DNA of 7,534 nucleotides from Candidatus Omnitrophota bacterium. GTDB taxonomy: Bacteria > Omnitrophota > Omnitrophia > Omnitrophales > Aquincolibacteriaceae. The DNA lies in assembly GCA_023246985.1 (NCBI GenBank), contig JAHFHJ010000070.1:1-7534 (forward strand). Direction: 5' to 3'. Positions 1-5,565 of the stretch are shown piece by piece (the first letter of the stretch is position 1; each line of letters begins with the position of its first letter). Below the pieces are notes generated by a model, which did not search any database, had not been told where the DNA came from, and worked only from the letters and a program-made list of their open reading frames with translations. The position numbers and the translations under genes were made by a program.

Positions 1-11
1 TACCGCATTTG

Positions 12-41
12 TTGACACTTTCGAACGATCTGCTGTAAAAT
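12..41 (+). promoter_or_regulatory. sigma70-like promoter for trpS-scpA-scpB
   Basis: A perfect -35 hexamer TTGACA lies at 12-17 and a -10-like TAAAAT at 36-41 (5 of 6 to consensus), separated by 18 bp. Transcription would start near 48, leaving a leader of about 30 nt before the trpS ATG at 79. It is the only convincing promoter I found in the window and it sits exactly where the first gene needs one. No attenuator, T-box or other leader structure fits in so short a leader, so trpS does not look riboswitch-controlled from this promoter. The call rests on hexamers and spacing only. Confidence 0.7.
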
Positions 42-78
42 CCTCTCAATTCTGAACTTACGGAGATGAGTTCCCTTT

Positions 79-1062
79 ATGTCAGCACGCGTTCTAAGCG
101 GTACACGACCCACGGGAAAACTGCATTTGGGGAATCTTCTCGGTGCTCTTGAGAATTATAAGAAATTGCAGGGACAGGACGCTTTTTTTATGATCGCGGA
201 CCTCCATGCCCTGACGACCGAATATGAGAACACGACCTCTATTGCCGAGAATGTCACGGAGGTTGTGGTGGATTATCTGGCGAGCGGCCTGGATCCCGCA
301 AAGTGCACGATGTTTATGCAGAGCGAGGTTCTGGAACATGCCAATCTCGCGCTTCTTTTTTCGATGATCACGCCTCTGGGTTGGTTGGAGCGGAACCCGA
401 CTTATAAAGATCAGCTCGCGGAGCTCAAGGGCAAGGATCTTCACACCCACGGCTTTTTGGGATATCCGGTCTTGCAGGCCGCGGATATCGCCCTCTATAA
501 AGCCGAAAAAGTTCCGGTAGGTGAGGATCAGTTGCCGCATTTGGAGCTGACGCGCGAGATCTTCCGCAGGTTTTTCCATCTGTATAAAAAAAAGATCTTC
601 CCGGAGCCTGAGGCGGTACTCACGCATGTGCCGAAGGTGCCGGGGCTCGATGGACGCAAGATGAGTAAAAGCTACGGAAATTGCATTTACCTTGCGGATT
701 CCCGAGAGGAAGTGACGAAGAAGATCAAGACCATGGTGACGGATCCAGCGCGGAAACTTCGTTCGGATAAAGGACATCCCGAAGTTTGTCCGGTCTTTTT
801 TTATCACAAACTTTTTAATGAAGACCAGGCGGAAACAGTCGCCCGAGAATGCCGGGAAGCGACGCGCGGCTGCGTGGATTGCAAGATGCAGATGGCGGCC
901 CAATTGAACGAGTTCATGGACCCGATACGGGAAAAACGTGAAATATGGATGAGGAAAAAAACGGAAATACGGCAGATCCTCGATCGGGGAGCCGCGAGGG
1001 CGCGGGAAGTGGCGAGCCAAACCCTCAAGGAAACCCTGCAGGCGATAGGTCTGGCGCCGTAG
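79..1062 (+). CDS. trpS: tryptophanyl-tRNA synthetase (TrpRS)
   Basis: This class Ic aminoacyl-tRNA synthetase charges tRNA-Trp with tryptophan using ATP in the cytoplasm. The 327-residue product has the usual length of short bacterial TrpRS. The N-terminus reads SGTRPTGKLHLGNLLGAL, so the HIGH-type ATP motif is HLGN at residues 16-19. The second signature, KMSKS, is intact at 194-198 within DGRKMSKSYGN. The substrate-side block GEDQLPHLELTREIFRRF is also typical. The helical C-terminus (ASQTLKETLQAIGL) ends as in the family, so the gene looks complete. The ATG at 79 fits the conserved N-terminus; a GGAG at 62-65 lies 13 nt upstream, a little far for a ribosome binding site. It is the first gene after the promoter at 12-41 and is followed by scpA after a repeat-filled gap. 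Nothing appears truncated or mutated. Confidence 0.97.
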   Translation: MSARVLSGTRPTGKLHLGNLLGALENYKKLQGQDAFFMIADLHALTTEYENTTSIAENVTEVVVDYLASGLDPAKCTMFMQSEVLEHANLALLFSMITPLGWLERNPTYKDQLAELKGKDLHTHGFLGYPVLQAADIALYKAEKVPVGEDQLPHLELTREIFRRFFHLYKKKIFPEPEAVLTHVPKVPGLDGRKMSKSYGNCIYLADSREEVTKKIKTMVTDPARKLRSDKGHPEVCPVFFYHKLFNEDQAETVARECREATRGCVDCKMQMAAQLNEFMDPIREKREIWMRKKTEIRQILDRGAARAREVASQTLKETLQAIGLAP

Positions 1063-1081
1063 CTTCTCCCGCGGCGCCTTC

Positions 1082-1166
1082 GGGGACTGGCTCCTTTTTC
1101 GAAGGGAAAGGTGCCTGTCGCCCTGACAGTTTAAAGGGACAGGCCCTGGGAGCCGGGCCAGTCCCT
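1082..1166. repeat. intergenic nested inverted repeat (GACTGGC / GCCTGTC words), trpS-scpA gap
   Basis: The outer arms are GGGACTGGC (1083-1091) and GCCAGTCCC (1157-1165), 9 of 9 complementary. The inner arms are GCCTGTC (1113-1119) and GACAGGC (1138-1144), 7 of 7. A further small hairpin, CTGTC-GCCCT-GACAG (1115-1129), competes with the inner stem. The element fills most of the 131-bp gap and ends just before the scpA Shine-Dalgarno at 1181. No T-run follows, so it is not a classical terminator. Its role is unknown; a REP-like or mRNA-stability element is possible. Confidence 0.7.
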
Positions 1167-1180
1167 GCGGGAGCGGCCTC

Positions 1181-1196
1181 GGAGAAAAATCCCTTG
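1181..1196 (+). promoter_or_regulatory. ribosome binding site and TTG start of scpA
   Basis: GGAG at 1181-1184 is followed after 9 nt by TTG at 1194-1196, directly preceding the codons for the conserved HVKVAVYDGPLDLLL block. This site decides the scpA start. The only in-frame ATG upstream (945) lies deep inside trpS, and the stretch from there to 1193 encodes low-complexity sequence, part of it from the inverted repeat. Confidence 0.65.
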
Positions 1197-1955
1197 CATG
1201 TCAAGGTCGCCGTCTATGATGGCCCTCTCGATCTTCTTTTGGATCTTATCCGAAAAAACGAGATGAGTGTCTATGACATCCCGGTCGCGGAGATCACCCG
1301 GCAGTATCTGGATTATCTCAAGGAAATGAAACAGTTTGACCTCGAGGTTGCCGGCGAGTTCATCGTCATGGCCGCGACGCTCATTTATATCAAGTCCAAG
1401 ATGCTGCTTCCTGCGGAAAAGGACGATGAGGAAGGCGAGGGCGAGGACCCGCGCGCGGAACTTGTGCGCAAGCTTCTTGAATATCAGGCCTTCAAAGAAG
1501 CGGCCAAGGAGCTCGGGCTTCTTCAAACCGAGCGCGGCAAGATATTCACGCGTCAGATCACCGACTATTACTTGGGGGAACTGGGCCCCGAGGATGCGGG
1601 GGTCGATGCTTTCAGCGCGAATTTCTTCGATCTCATCGTCGCGTTCCAAAATATGCTTTCGAAAAAAGAACCGAAGCGCGAACACGAGGTCTTTGAAGAA
1701 GTTATCTCGATCGAGGAGAAGATGATCCAAATTCAGGCCTATCTGGCGGAGAAAAGGAAAATCTCTTTTAACGATCTTTTTTCGGAGCACTGGACGCGTA
1801 ATGAGCTGATTGCGACATTTCTCGCGGTACTTGAGATCGTAAGGACGCAGTTTGCGTGGGTGCACCAGGGCGAGCAATTCGGCGAGATCGTCATTGAAAA
1901 ACGGGAAGAGAGCGGGTATAAAAGCAATTCTTCCGCGCAGGAAATGCAATCGTAG
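1194..1955 (+). CDS. scpA: segregation and condensation protein A (kleisin)
   Basis: ScpA is the kleisin subunit that bridges the SMC head domains and binds a ScpB dimer, forming the bacterial condensin that organises and segregates the chromosome. From the TTG at 1194 the product is 253 residues, close to the family norm (about 250). The N-terminal SMC-binding domain is unmistakable: YDGPLDLLLDLIRKNEM at residues 8-24, then VYDIPVAEITRQYLDYL and GEFIVMAATLIYIKSKMLLP. An acidic linker (DDEEGEGEDPR) leads to a helical middle, and the C-terminal winged-helix region includes ISFNDLF and NELIATFLAVLEIVRTQ. An in-frame ATG at 945 would add 83 residues and overlap trpS by 118 bp, but those residues are Gly/Pro/Ala-rich and unlike ScpA. 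Its partner scpB is the next gene, as in many bacteria. The family call is very secure; the start is probable. Confidence 0.95.
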   Translation: MHVKVAVYDGPLDLLLDLIRKNEMSVYDIPVAEITRQYLDYLKEMKQFDLEVAGEFIVMAATLIYIKSKMLLPAEKDDEEGEGEDPRAELVRKLLEYQAFKEAAKELGLLQTERGKIFTRQITDYYLGELGPEDAGVDAFSANFFDLIVAFQNMLSKKEPKREHEVFEEVISIEEKMIQIQAYLAEKRKISFNDLFSEHWTRNELIATFLAVLEIVRTQFAWVHQGEQFGEIVIEKREESGYKSNSSAQEMQS

Positions 1956-1961
1956 GAATTA

Positions 1962-2078
1962 AAATCCGAAGTGCGAAGCGCGAATTCCGAAACAAATTCT
2001 ATTTTCGAAATTCGAAACGGCAAACGATTCACCTCGAGAAATTTAAGCATTCGGATTTCTGATTTGTTTCGGATTTCG
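1962..2078. repeat. intergenic inverted repeat (TCCGAA words), scpA-scpB gap
   Basis: The arm CGAATTCCGAAACAAAT (1981-1997) is complementary at 16 of 17 positions to ATTTGTTTCGGATTTCG (2062-2078). A second pair, AAATCCGAA (1962-1970) and TTCGGATTT (2050-2058), matches 9 of 9, and the same left word also matches 2068-2076. The two best pairings are ordered A-B-A'-B' and are not nested. The region is AT-rich compared with the flanking genes and is packed with CGAA/TTCG words. No gene or promoter could be recognised in the 187-bp gap. Confidence 0.7.
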
Positions 2079-2142
2079 TATTGATACCGGCAACCCACAC
2101 GGCATCGTTTTTAACCGATACGCTTTGGCGGACTGAAAAAGC

Positions 2143-2979
2143 ATGAAACCTACCGCGGCACAGGAACGGGAAAAACAGGCCAAACTCAAGACCTTGCGCA
2201 AGGAACTGGACCAGGAAATCCAGGAACAGCTTGAAGAGAAGAATGCCCTGGAAGATCTGACGGGCGCTCAAAAGTTCCAGATCGAATCCTTGCGCGAAGA
2301 GGATCTCCAGGACCTCAAGAAGGCCAAGCGGGTGGTGGAGGCGTTGATCTTTGCCTCTTCCAAACCGCTGACGCCCGCCGAGATCCGCAAGGTGACGAAG
2401 GTCTTGACCGTGGGACAGATCGAGAAGATCGCGGCGGAGTTGAAGGAGGATTATCAGGCCAGCGGGCGTTGCTTTGAGCTTTTGGAGATCGCGGGGGGGT
2501 ATGAGCTTTCGACCCAAAGAGAATTCGCTCCCTGGATCCTGAAGATCGAGCTTCAGCGCAAGGCTCGCCAGGCCACCCAGTCGGCGCTTGAGACGCTGGC
2601 GATCCTGGCGTATCAACAGCCGCTCACGCGCGCCGAAATCGAGGCCTTGCGCGGCGTGGACACAAGCGGCGTGTTGAACACGCTTATGGAAAAGAATTTC
2701 ATCAAGATCGTGGGAAAGAAAGAAGTCCCCGGACGGCCATTCCTGTACGGGACCACGGAAAAATTCCTGGAGCATTTTGGCCTCAAAGCGCTTCAGGATC
2801 TTCCAAGCATCGATGAGATCCGCCAAAGGGTGGATCGCTCCGTCAAAAAGGACGAATTGATCGGGACAAAAAAGATCGTGGACGTGCCGCAGGAGGGAGA
2901 ATCTCCGGCCGGTCATGTTAAAGGCGGGGAAATTGCGACGCCGGAAGGATCGGCTGAGGGGTCGAGCCATAACCCATAA
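2143..2979 (+). CDS. scpB: segregation and condensation protein B with N-terminal charged extension
   Basis: ScpB forms a dimer that binds the ScpA kleisin and completes the SMC-ScpAB condensin. The first winged-helix domain starts at about residue 63 (VVEALIFASSKPLTPAEIRKV) and includes GGYELSTQREFAPW. The second includes SALETLAILAYQQPLTRAEIEALRGVDTSGVL, followed by PGRPFLYGTTEKFLEHFGL, a hallmark of the family. At 278 residues it is clearly longer than the usual roughly 200. About 62 extra residues lie at the front, rich in Lys/Glu/Gln with leucines spaced like a coiled coil (L15, L18, L22, I26, L30), and a polar tail of about 40 lies at the end. An alternative start is GTG at 2332, preceded by AAGAAGG, but the upstream codons look strongly coding, so I keep ATG 2143 (weak GGCGGA at 2127-2132). 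The last codons and the stop lie inside an inverted-repeat arm. Confidence 0.94.
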   Translation: MKPTAAQEREKQAKLKTLRKELDQEIQEQLEEKNALEDLTGAQKFQIESLREEDLQDLKKAKRVVEALIFASSKPLTPAEIRKVTKVLTVGQIEKIAAELKEDYQASGRCFELLEIAGGYELSTQREFAPWILKIELQRKARQATQSALETLAILAYQQPLTRAEIEALRGVDTSGVLNTLMEKNFIKIVGKKEVPGRPFLYGTTEKFLEHFGLKALQDLPSIDEIRQRVDRSVKKDELIGTKKIVDVPQEGESPAGHVKGGEIATPEGSAEGSSHNP

Positions 2980-3091
2980 TCAAGAGACAATAACCCCCTA
3001 AGGTCCAATGACCAAGGAGCAATCACCCAACGGGATTGGGATGGATTGGGTACTTGTATCTTGGCGCTCGGATCTTGTTTTTGGGTTATGG
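2967..3091. repeat. nested intergenic inverted repeat (CCATAACCCA words) overlapping scpB stop
   Basis: The outer left arm CCATAACCCATAATCAAGA (2967-2985) matches the right arm TCTTGTTTTTGGGTTATGG (3073-3091) at 17 of 19 positions. A nested inner pair, 3012-3030 and 3046-3064, both ending in CCAAG/CTTGG, matches 14 of 19. The scpB stop TAA (2977-2979) and its last three sense codons lie in the left arm. The element covers over half of the 200-bp gap before pheA. I found no gene and no clear promoter in this gap. Confidence 0.75.
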
Positions 3092-3094
3092 ATT

Positions 3095-3126
3095 ATTCTG
3101 AAGGCATGCTGTTCGGAATTTTTTTT
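3095..3126 (+). terminator. possible weak intrinsic terminator after scpB
   Basis: ATTCTGAA (3095-3102) can pair with TTCGGAAT (3112-3119) as an 8-bp stem with one T-G wobble and a 9-nt loop. A continuous T-run covers 3119-3126. Stem plus T-run resembles a rho-independent terminator and the position, between the scp genes and pheA, is sensible. The stem has only three GC pairs, so termination would be weak or partial. Confidence 0.35.
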
Positions 3127-3179
3127 GGAAATAACCCAAGCATAGATGCAGCAACATGAGAGCGAGGGAAACGTTCAAT

Positions 3180-4259
3180 ATGGACCTGAGCCGACTACGC
3201 AAGAAAATTGACGCACTGGACCGGAAGATTATCGGATTTTTGAACGACCGCACCGAGCTCGCGCGCGAAGTCGGAAAGAAGAAGACCGAAGCCGGTCAGG
3301 AGATCTATGCTCCGGAGCGGGAAAGCGAGATCTATCGGAAGATCGACCGTTTGGCGGAGCAAGGGATCCTGCCCAAGGATGCTTTAAAATCCATTTATCG
3401 TGAAATCATGTCCGCGGCGCTTGCGTTGGAGAAGCCGTTGGCGATCGCTTATCTCGGGCCCGAGGCGACTTTTACGCATCTTGCCGCGCTTTCAAAATTC
3501 GGTTCCAGCGTCGAATACCGTTCCTGCGCGAGCATCAGTGAAGTGTTCCGCGAAATCGAACAAGGCCGCGCGGATTATGGGGTGATCCCCATCGAGAATT
3601 CCATCGATGGGGCCGTCAGTCACACGCTCGACATGTTCATCGATTCGGATCTCAAGATTTGTTCGGAGATCTATTTTGAGATCTCGCACAATCTGATGTC
3701 GAACGCTCGGGACATGAAACAGATCAAACGCGTGTATTCCAAGGCGGAGGTGTTTGGTCAGTGCCGCATGTGGCTGGAATCGCATCTTCATCACGCGGAA
3801 CTTATGGAAGCTTCGAGCACGGCCGCGGCCGCAAAACGCGCGGCCGATGAGAACGGCGCCGCGGCGATCGGTTCCAAGCTTGCGGCAACGCTTTATAATG
3901 TGCCGATCCTGGCCGAGGCGATCCAAGATTTCCCGAATAATATGACGCGTTTTCTCGTGATCTCCAAACAAATCCCGTCGCGGACGAAGCATGACAAGAC
4001 TTCCGTGCTGGTTTCGATTCGCGATAAGGTAGGCGCGCTTTATGAAATGCTCCTGCCGATCAAAAAATACCGCGTGAACATGACCAAGATCGAATCGCGC
4101 CCGTCCAAAAAGAAGGCGTGGGATTATTATTTCTATATCGATCTGGAGGGGCATGTGGAAGATCCTCATGTCCGGAAAATGCTCGAGGCCATGGAAAAGA
4201 AGGTCAAGTTCCTCAAGGTGCTGGGTTCTTATCCCGCTGCCGGAAAAACGAAAGACTAA
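3180..4259 (+). CDS. pheA: bifunctional chorismate mutase / prephenate dehydratase (P-protein)
   Basis: It converts chorismate to prephenate and then to phenylpyruvate, the committed steps to phenylalanine. From the ATG at 3180 the protein has 359 residues, the usual P-protein length. Residues 1 to about 85 are an AroQ-type mutase helix bundle (LRKKIDALDRKIIGFLNDR). The dehydratase domain follows, with YLGPEATF (usually GPEGTF), VIPIENSIDGAVSHTLD, AAIGSKLAA, and the catalytic TRF at 256-258 within FPNNMTRFLVIS. A C-terminal ACT domain has both phenylalanine-site motifs, GAL at 285-287 and ESRP at 305-308, so feedback inhibition by phenylalanine is expected. GAGGGA at 3164-3169, 10 nt upstream, supports ATG 3180; an ATG at 3156 would add eight unconserved residues. 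It leads the aromatic block. Its own promoter was not found. Confidence 0.96.
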   Translation: MDLSRLRKKIDALDRKIIGFLNDRTELAREVGKKKTEAGQEIYAPERESEIYRKIDRLAEQGILPKDALKSIYREIMSAALALEKPLAIAYLGPEATFTHLAALSKFGSSVEYRSCASISEVFREIEQGRADYGVIPIENSIDGAVSHTLDMFIDSDLKICSEIYFEISHNLMSNARDMKQIKRVYSKAEVFGQCRMWLESHLHHAELMEASSTAAAAKRAADENGAAAIGSKLAATLYNVPILAEAIQDFPNNMTRFLVISKQIPSRTKHDKTSVLVSIRDKVGALYEMLLPIKKYRVNMTKIESRPSKKKAWDYYFYIDLEGHVEDPHVRKMLEAMEKKVKFLKVLGSYPAAGKTKD

Positions 4260-4267
4260 AAAAAACA

Positions 4268-4333
4268 GTATCAGAGCGTCGACGTATCAAGGTATCAAAA
4301 CTTTGACACTCTGATACCTCGACACTTTGATAC
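4268..4333. repeat. 66-bp imperfect palindrome of GTATCA words, pheA-hisC gap
   Basis: The left arm 4268-4300 and right arm 4301-4333 abut with no spacer and match at 26 of 33 positions; several mismatches would be G-U pairs in RNA. GTATCA occurs at 4268, 4284 and 4292. Its inverse TGATAC lies at 4312 and 4328, with a TGACAC variant at 4304. The outermost word is GTATCAGAG, which also recurs as a perfect inverse CTCTGATAC at 4309-4317. The palindrome ends 8 bp before the hisC ATG, so a folded mRNA could affect ribosome access. There is no T-run after it. Confidence 0.8.
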
Positions 4334-4341
4334 GGACAAAT

Positions 4342-5472
4342 ATGATCCCATTCAAACGCCACATCCAGGACATCAAACCTTACGAGCCGGGGAAGCCGAT
4401 CAAGGAGCTTCAGCGGGAGTATGGGATGAGGAGTGTGATCAAACTCGCTTCAAATGAAAATCCGCTCGGGCCGTCGGGGAAGGCGATCCGCGCGATGCGT
4501 AAGACGATCCGGGAGGTGCATCTTTATCCGGAGGGGAACTGCTACTATCTTCTGACGCGCCTCGCCAAGGAGCTGGACCTCGACCCCGCGCAGATCATTT
4601 TCGGGAATGGATCGAATGAGATCATAGAACTTTTGGCGCGCGGTTTTTTATCCGAAGGAGACGAAGTCATTTCTTCCGAAATGACGTTCCTCGTTTATCC
4701 GATCCTGTCCCAGGTCTGCGGCGCGAAGTTCAAAGCGGTCCCCATGACCCGGGACTACCGCTATGACCTTGACGGGATCCTCCGGGCGATCACGCCGAAG
4801 ACACGGATTATTTTTATCGCCAATCCGAATAATCCGACGGGAACGTATGTGACGGCGCGGGAGGTCGAGGACTTCCTTGCTAAAGTCCCGGAAAATATCG
4901 TCGTGTGTTTTGACGAAGCGTACGTGGATTTTGTGGATGCCGAAGATTTCCCTAAAATGCTTGCTTATGTGAAGGCCGGGCGCGCGAACGTGGTGGTGCT
5001 GAGGACTTTCTCCAAGGCCTATGGGCTCGCGGGATTGCGTATCGGCTACGGCGCGGCCTCGAAGGAAATGGCGGCGTATCTTCACAAAGTCCGCCAGCCG
5101 TTCAATGTCAATGCCGTGGCGCAGGCCGCGGCGGCTGCGGCGCTCGACGATTCATTCTTTCTTTGGCGGACCAAATGGCTCGTGGTGCGCGGCCGGAAAT
5201 TTTTCTACCGTAAGCTCAAGCCCTTGGGACTGGAATATCTTCCCAGCCAGGCGAATTTTATCCTTGTTCACATGAAGACCGACGGCCAAGAGGTTTATCA
5301 GGAGCTGCTTCGCCAGGGGATGATCGTCCGGCCCATGAGCGCCTACAAGCTAGGGGAATGGATTCGTATCACGATCGGACGGCACAGTCAAAATACGGAA
5401 TTGATCCGGTTGCTTAAGGCTTATCTGAACAAAAATATTTCTTGTAAGGCATCCAGAGTCAGTGCGGCGTAA
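4342..5472 (+). CDS. hisC: HisC-family aminotransferase, likely aromatic amino acid aminotransferase
   Basis: This is a PLP-dependent fold-type I aminotransferase of the histidinol-phosphate family. The 376-residue product has the family length and signatures: KLASNENPLGPS near the N-terminus, NPNNPTG at 161-167, DEAY at 191-194, the PLP Schiff-base lysine K225 in FSKAYGLAGLRIGYG, and the substrate carboxylate arginine R342 in EWIRITIGR. The family makes histidinol phosphate, and many members also transaminate phenylpyruvate and hydroxyphenylpyruvate or prephenate. No his genes are nearby, whereas pheA, aroF and tyrA flank it, so a phenylalanine/tyrosine role is likely; a dual role cannot be excluded. 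ATG 4342 fits the family start better than the TTG at 4327, which lies in the palindrome. The Shine-Dalgarno is weak (GGA at 4334-4336), so translation may depend on coupling. The stop codon lies inside the next repeat. Confidence 0.93.
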   Translation: MIPFKRHIQDIKPYEPGKPIKELQREYGMRSVIKLASNENPLGPSGKAIRAMRKTIREVHLYPEGNCYYLLTRLAKELDLDPAQIIFGNGSNEIIELLARGFLSEGDEVISSEMTFLVYPILSQVCGAKFKAVPMTRDYRYDLDGILRAITPKTRIIFIANPNNPTGTYVTAREVEDFLAKVPENIVVCFDEAYVDFVDAEDFPKMLAYVKAGRANVVVLRTFSKAYGLAGLRIGYGAASKEMAAYLHKVRQPFNVNAVAQAAAAAALDDSFFLWRTKWLVVRGRKFFYRKLKPLGLEYLPSQANFILVHMKTDGQEVYQELLRQGMIVRPMSAYKLGEWIRITIGRHSQNTELIRLLKAYLNKNISCKASRVSAA

Positions 5473-5525
5473 AGCGTACGGCGTAAAAGCTTTTGCTTTG
5501 TGCGCCGTACTCCGTACGCTTTACG
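5468..5525. repeat. intergenic inverted repeat (CGTAAAGCGTACGG arms) overlapping hisC stop
   Basis: CGTAAAGCGTACGG (5468-5481) and CCGTACGCTTTACG (5512-5525) are perfectly complementary over 14 bp. GTACGGCG (5476-5483) can also pair with CGCCGTAC (5503-5510), and AAAAGCTTTT sits in the middle as a perfect 10-bp palindrome. The hisC stop TAA (5470-5472) is inside the left arm. No T-run follows the right arm, so a classical terminator is unlikely; aroF begins 40 bp later. Confidence 0.85.
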
Positions 5526-5547
5526 TGCGAGGTACTTGAAAATCAAT

Positions 5548-5555
5548 TAAGGAGA
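5548..5555 (+). promoter_or_regulatory. strong Shine-Dalgarno of aroF
   Basis: TAAGGAGA at 5548-5555 is a near-ideal Shine-Dalgarno about 10 nt before the ATG at 5566. It is the strongest in the window, which suggests that aroF is translated independently of hisC and probably at a higher level than its neighbours. Confidence 0.8.
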
Positions 5556-5565
5556 TTGATTCAAC

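Noticed and set aside
94..1020. Long minus-strand open frame across trpS
   Set aside because: It is the antisense shadow of an intact trpS with all TrpRS motifs. Its translation is rich in Arg, His, Phe and Leu with no recognisable domain, as expected from codon bias.
945..1193. 83-residue upstream extension of scpA from ATG 945
   Set aside because: It overlaps trpS by 118 bp and then translates the inverted repeat. The residues are Gly/Pro/Ala-rich and do not resemble ScpA, and a good Shine-Dalgarno with TTG lies at the family N-terminus.
3054..3099. Possible -35/-10 pairs (TTGTAT, TTGTTT with TATTCT) before pheA
   Set aside because: Spacing is wrong for sigma70 (for example 13 bp between TTGTTT and TATTCT) and the hexamers lie in repeat arms.
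5468..5525. hisC-aroF inverted repeat as an intrinsic terminator
   Set aside because: No T-run follows the right arm on either strand, and it belongs to the same word family as the aroF-tyrA element, so a repeat family is the simpler reading.
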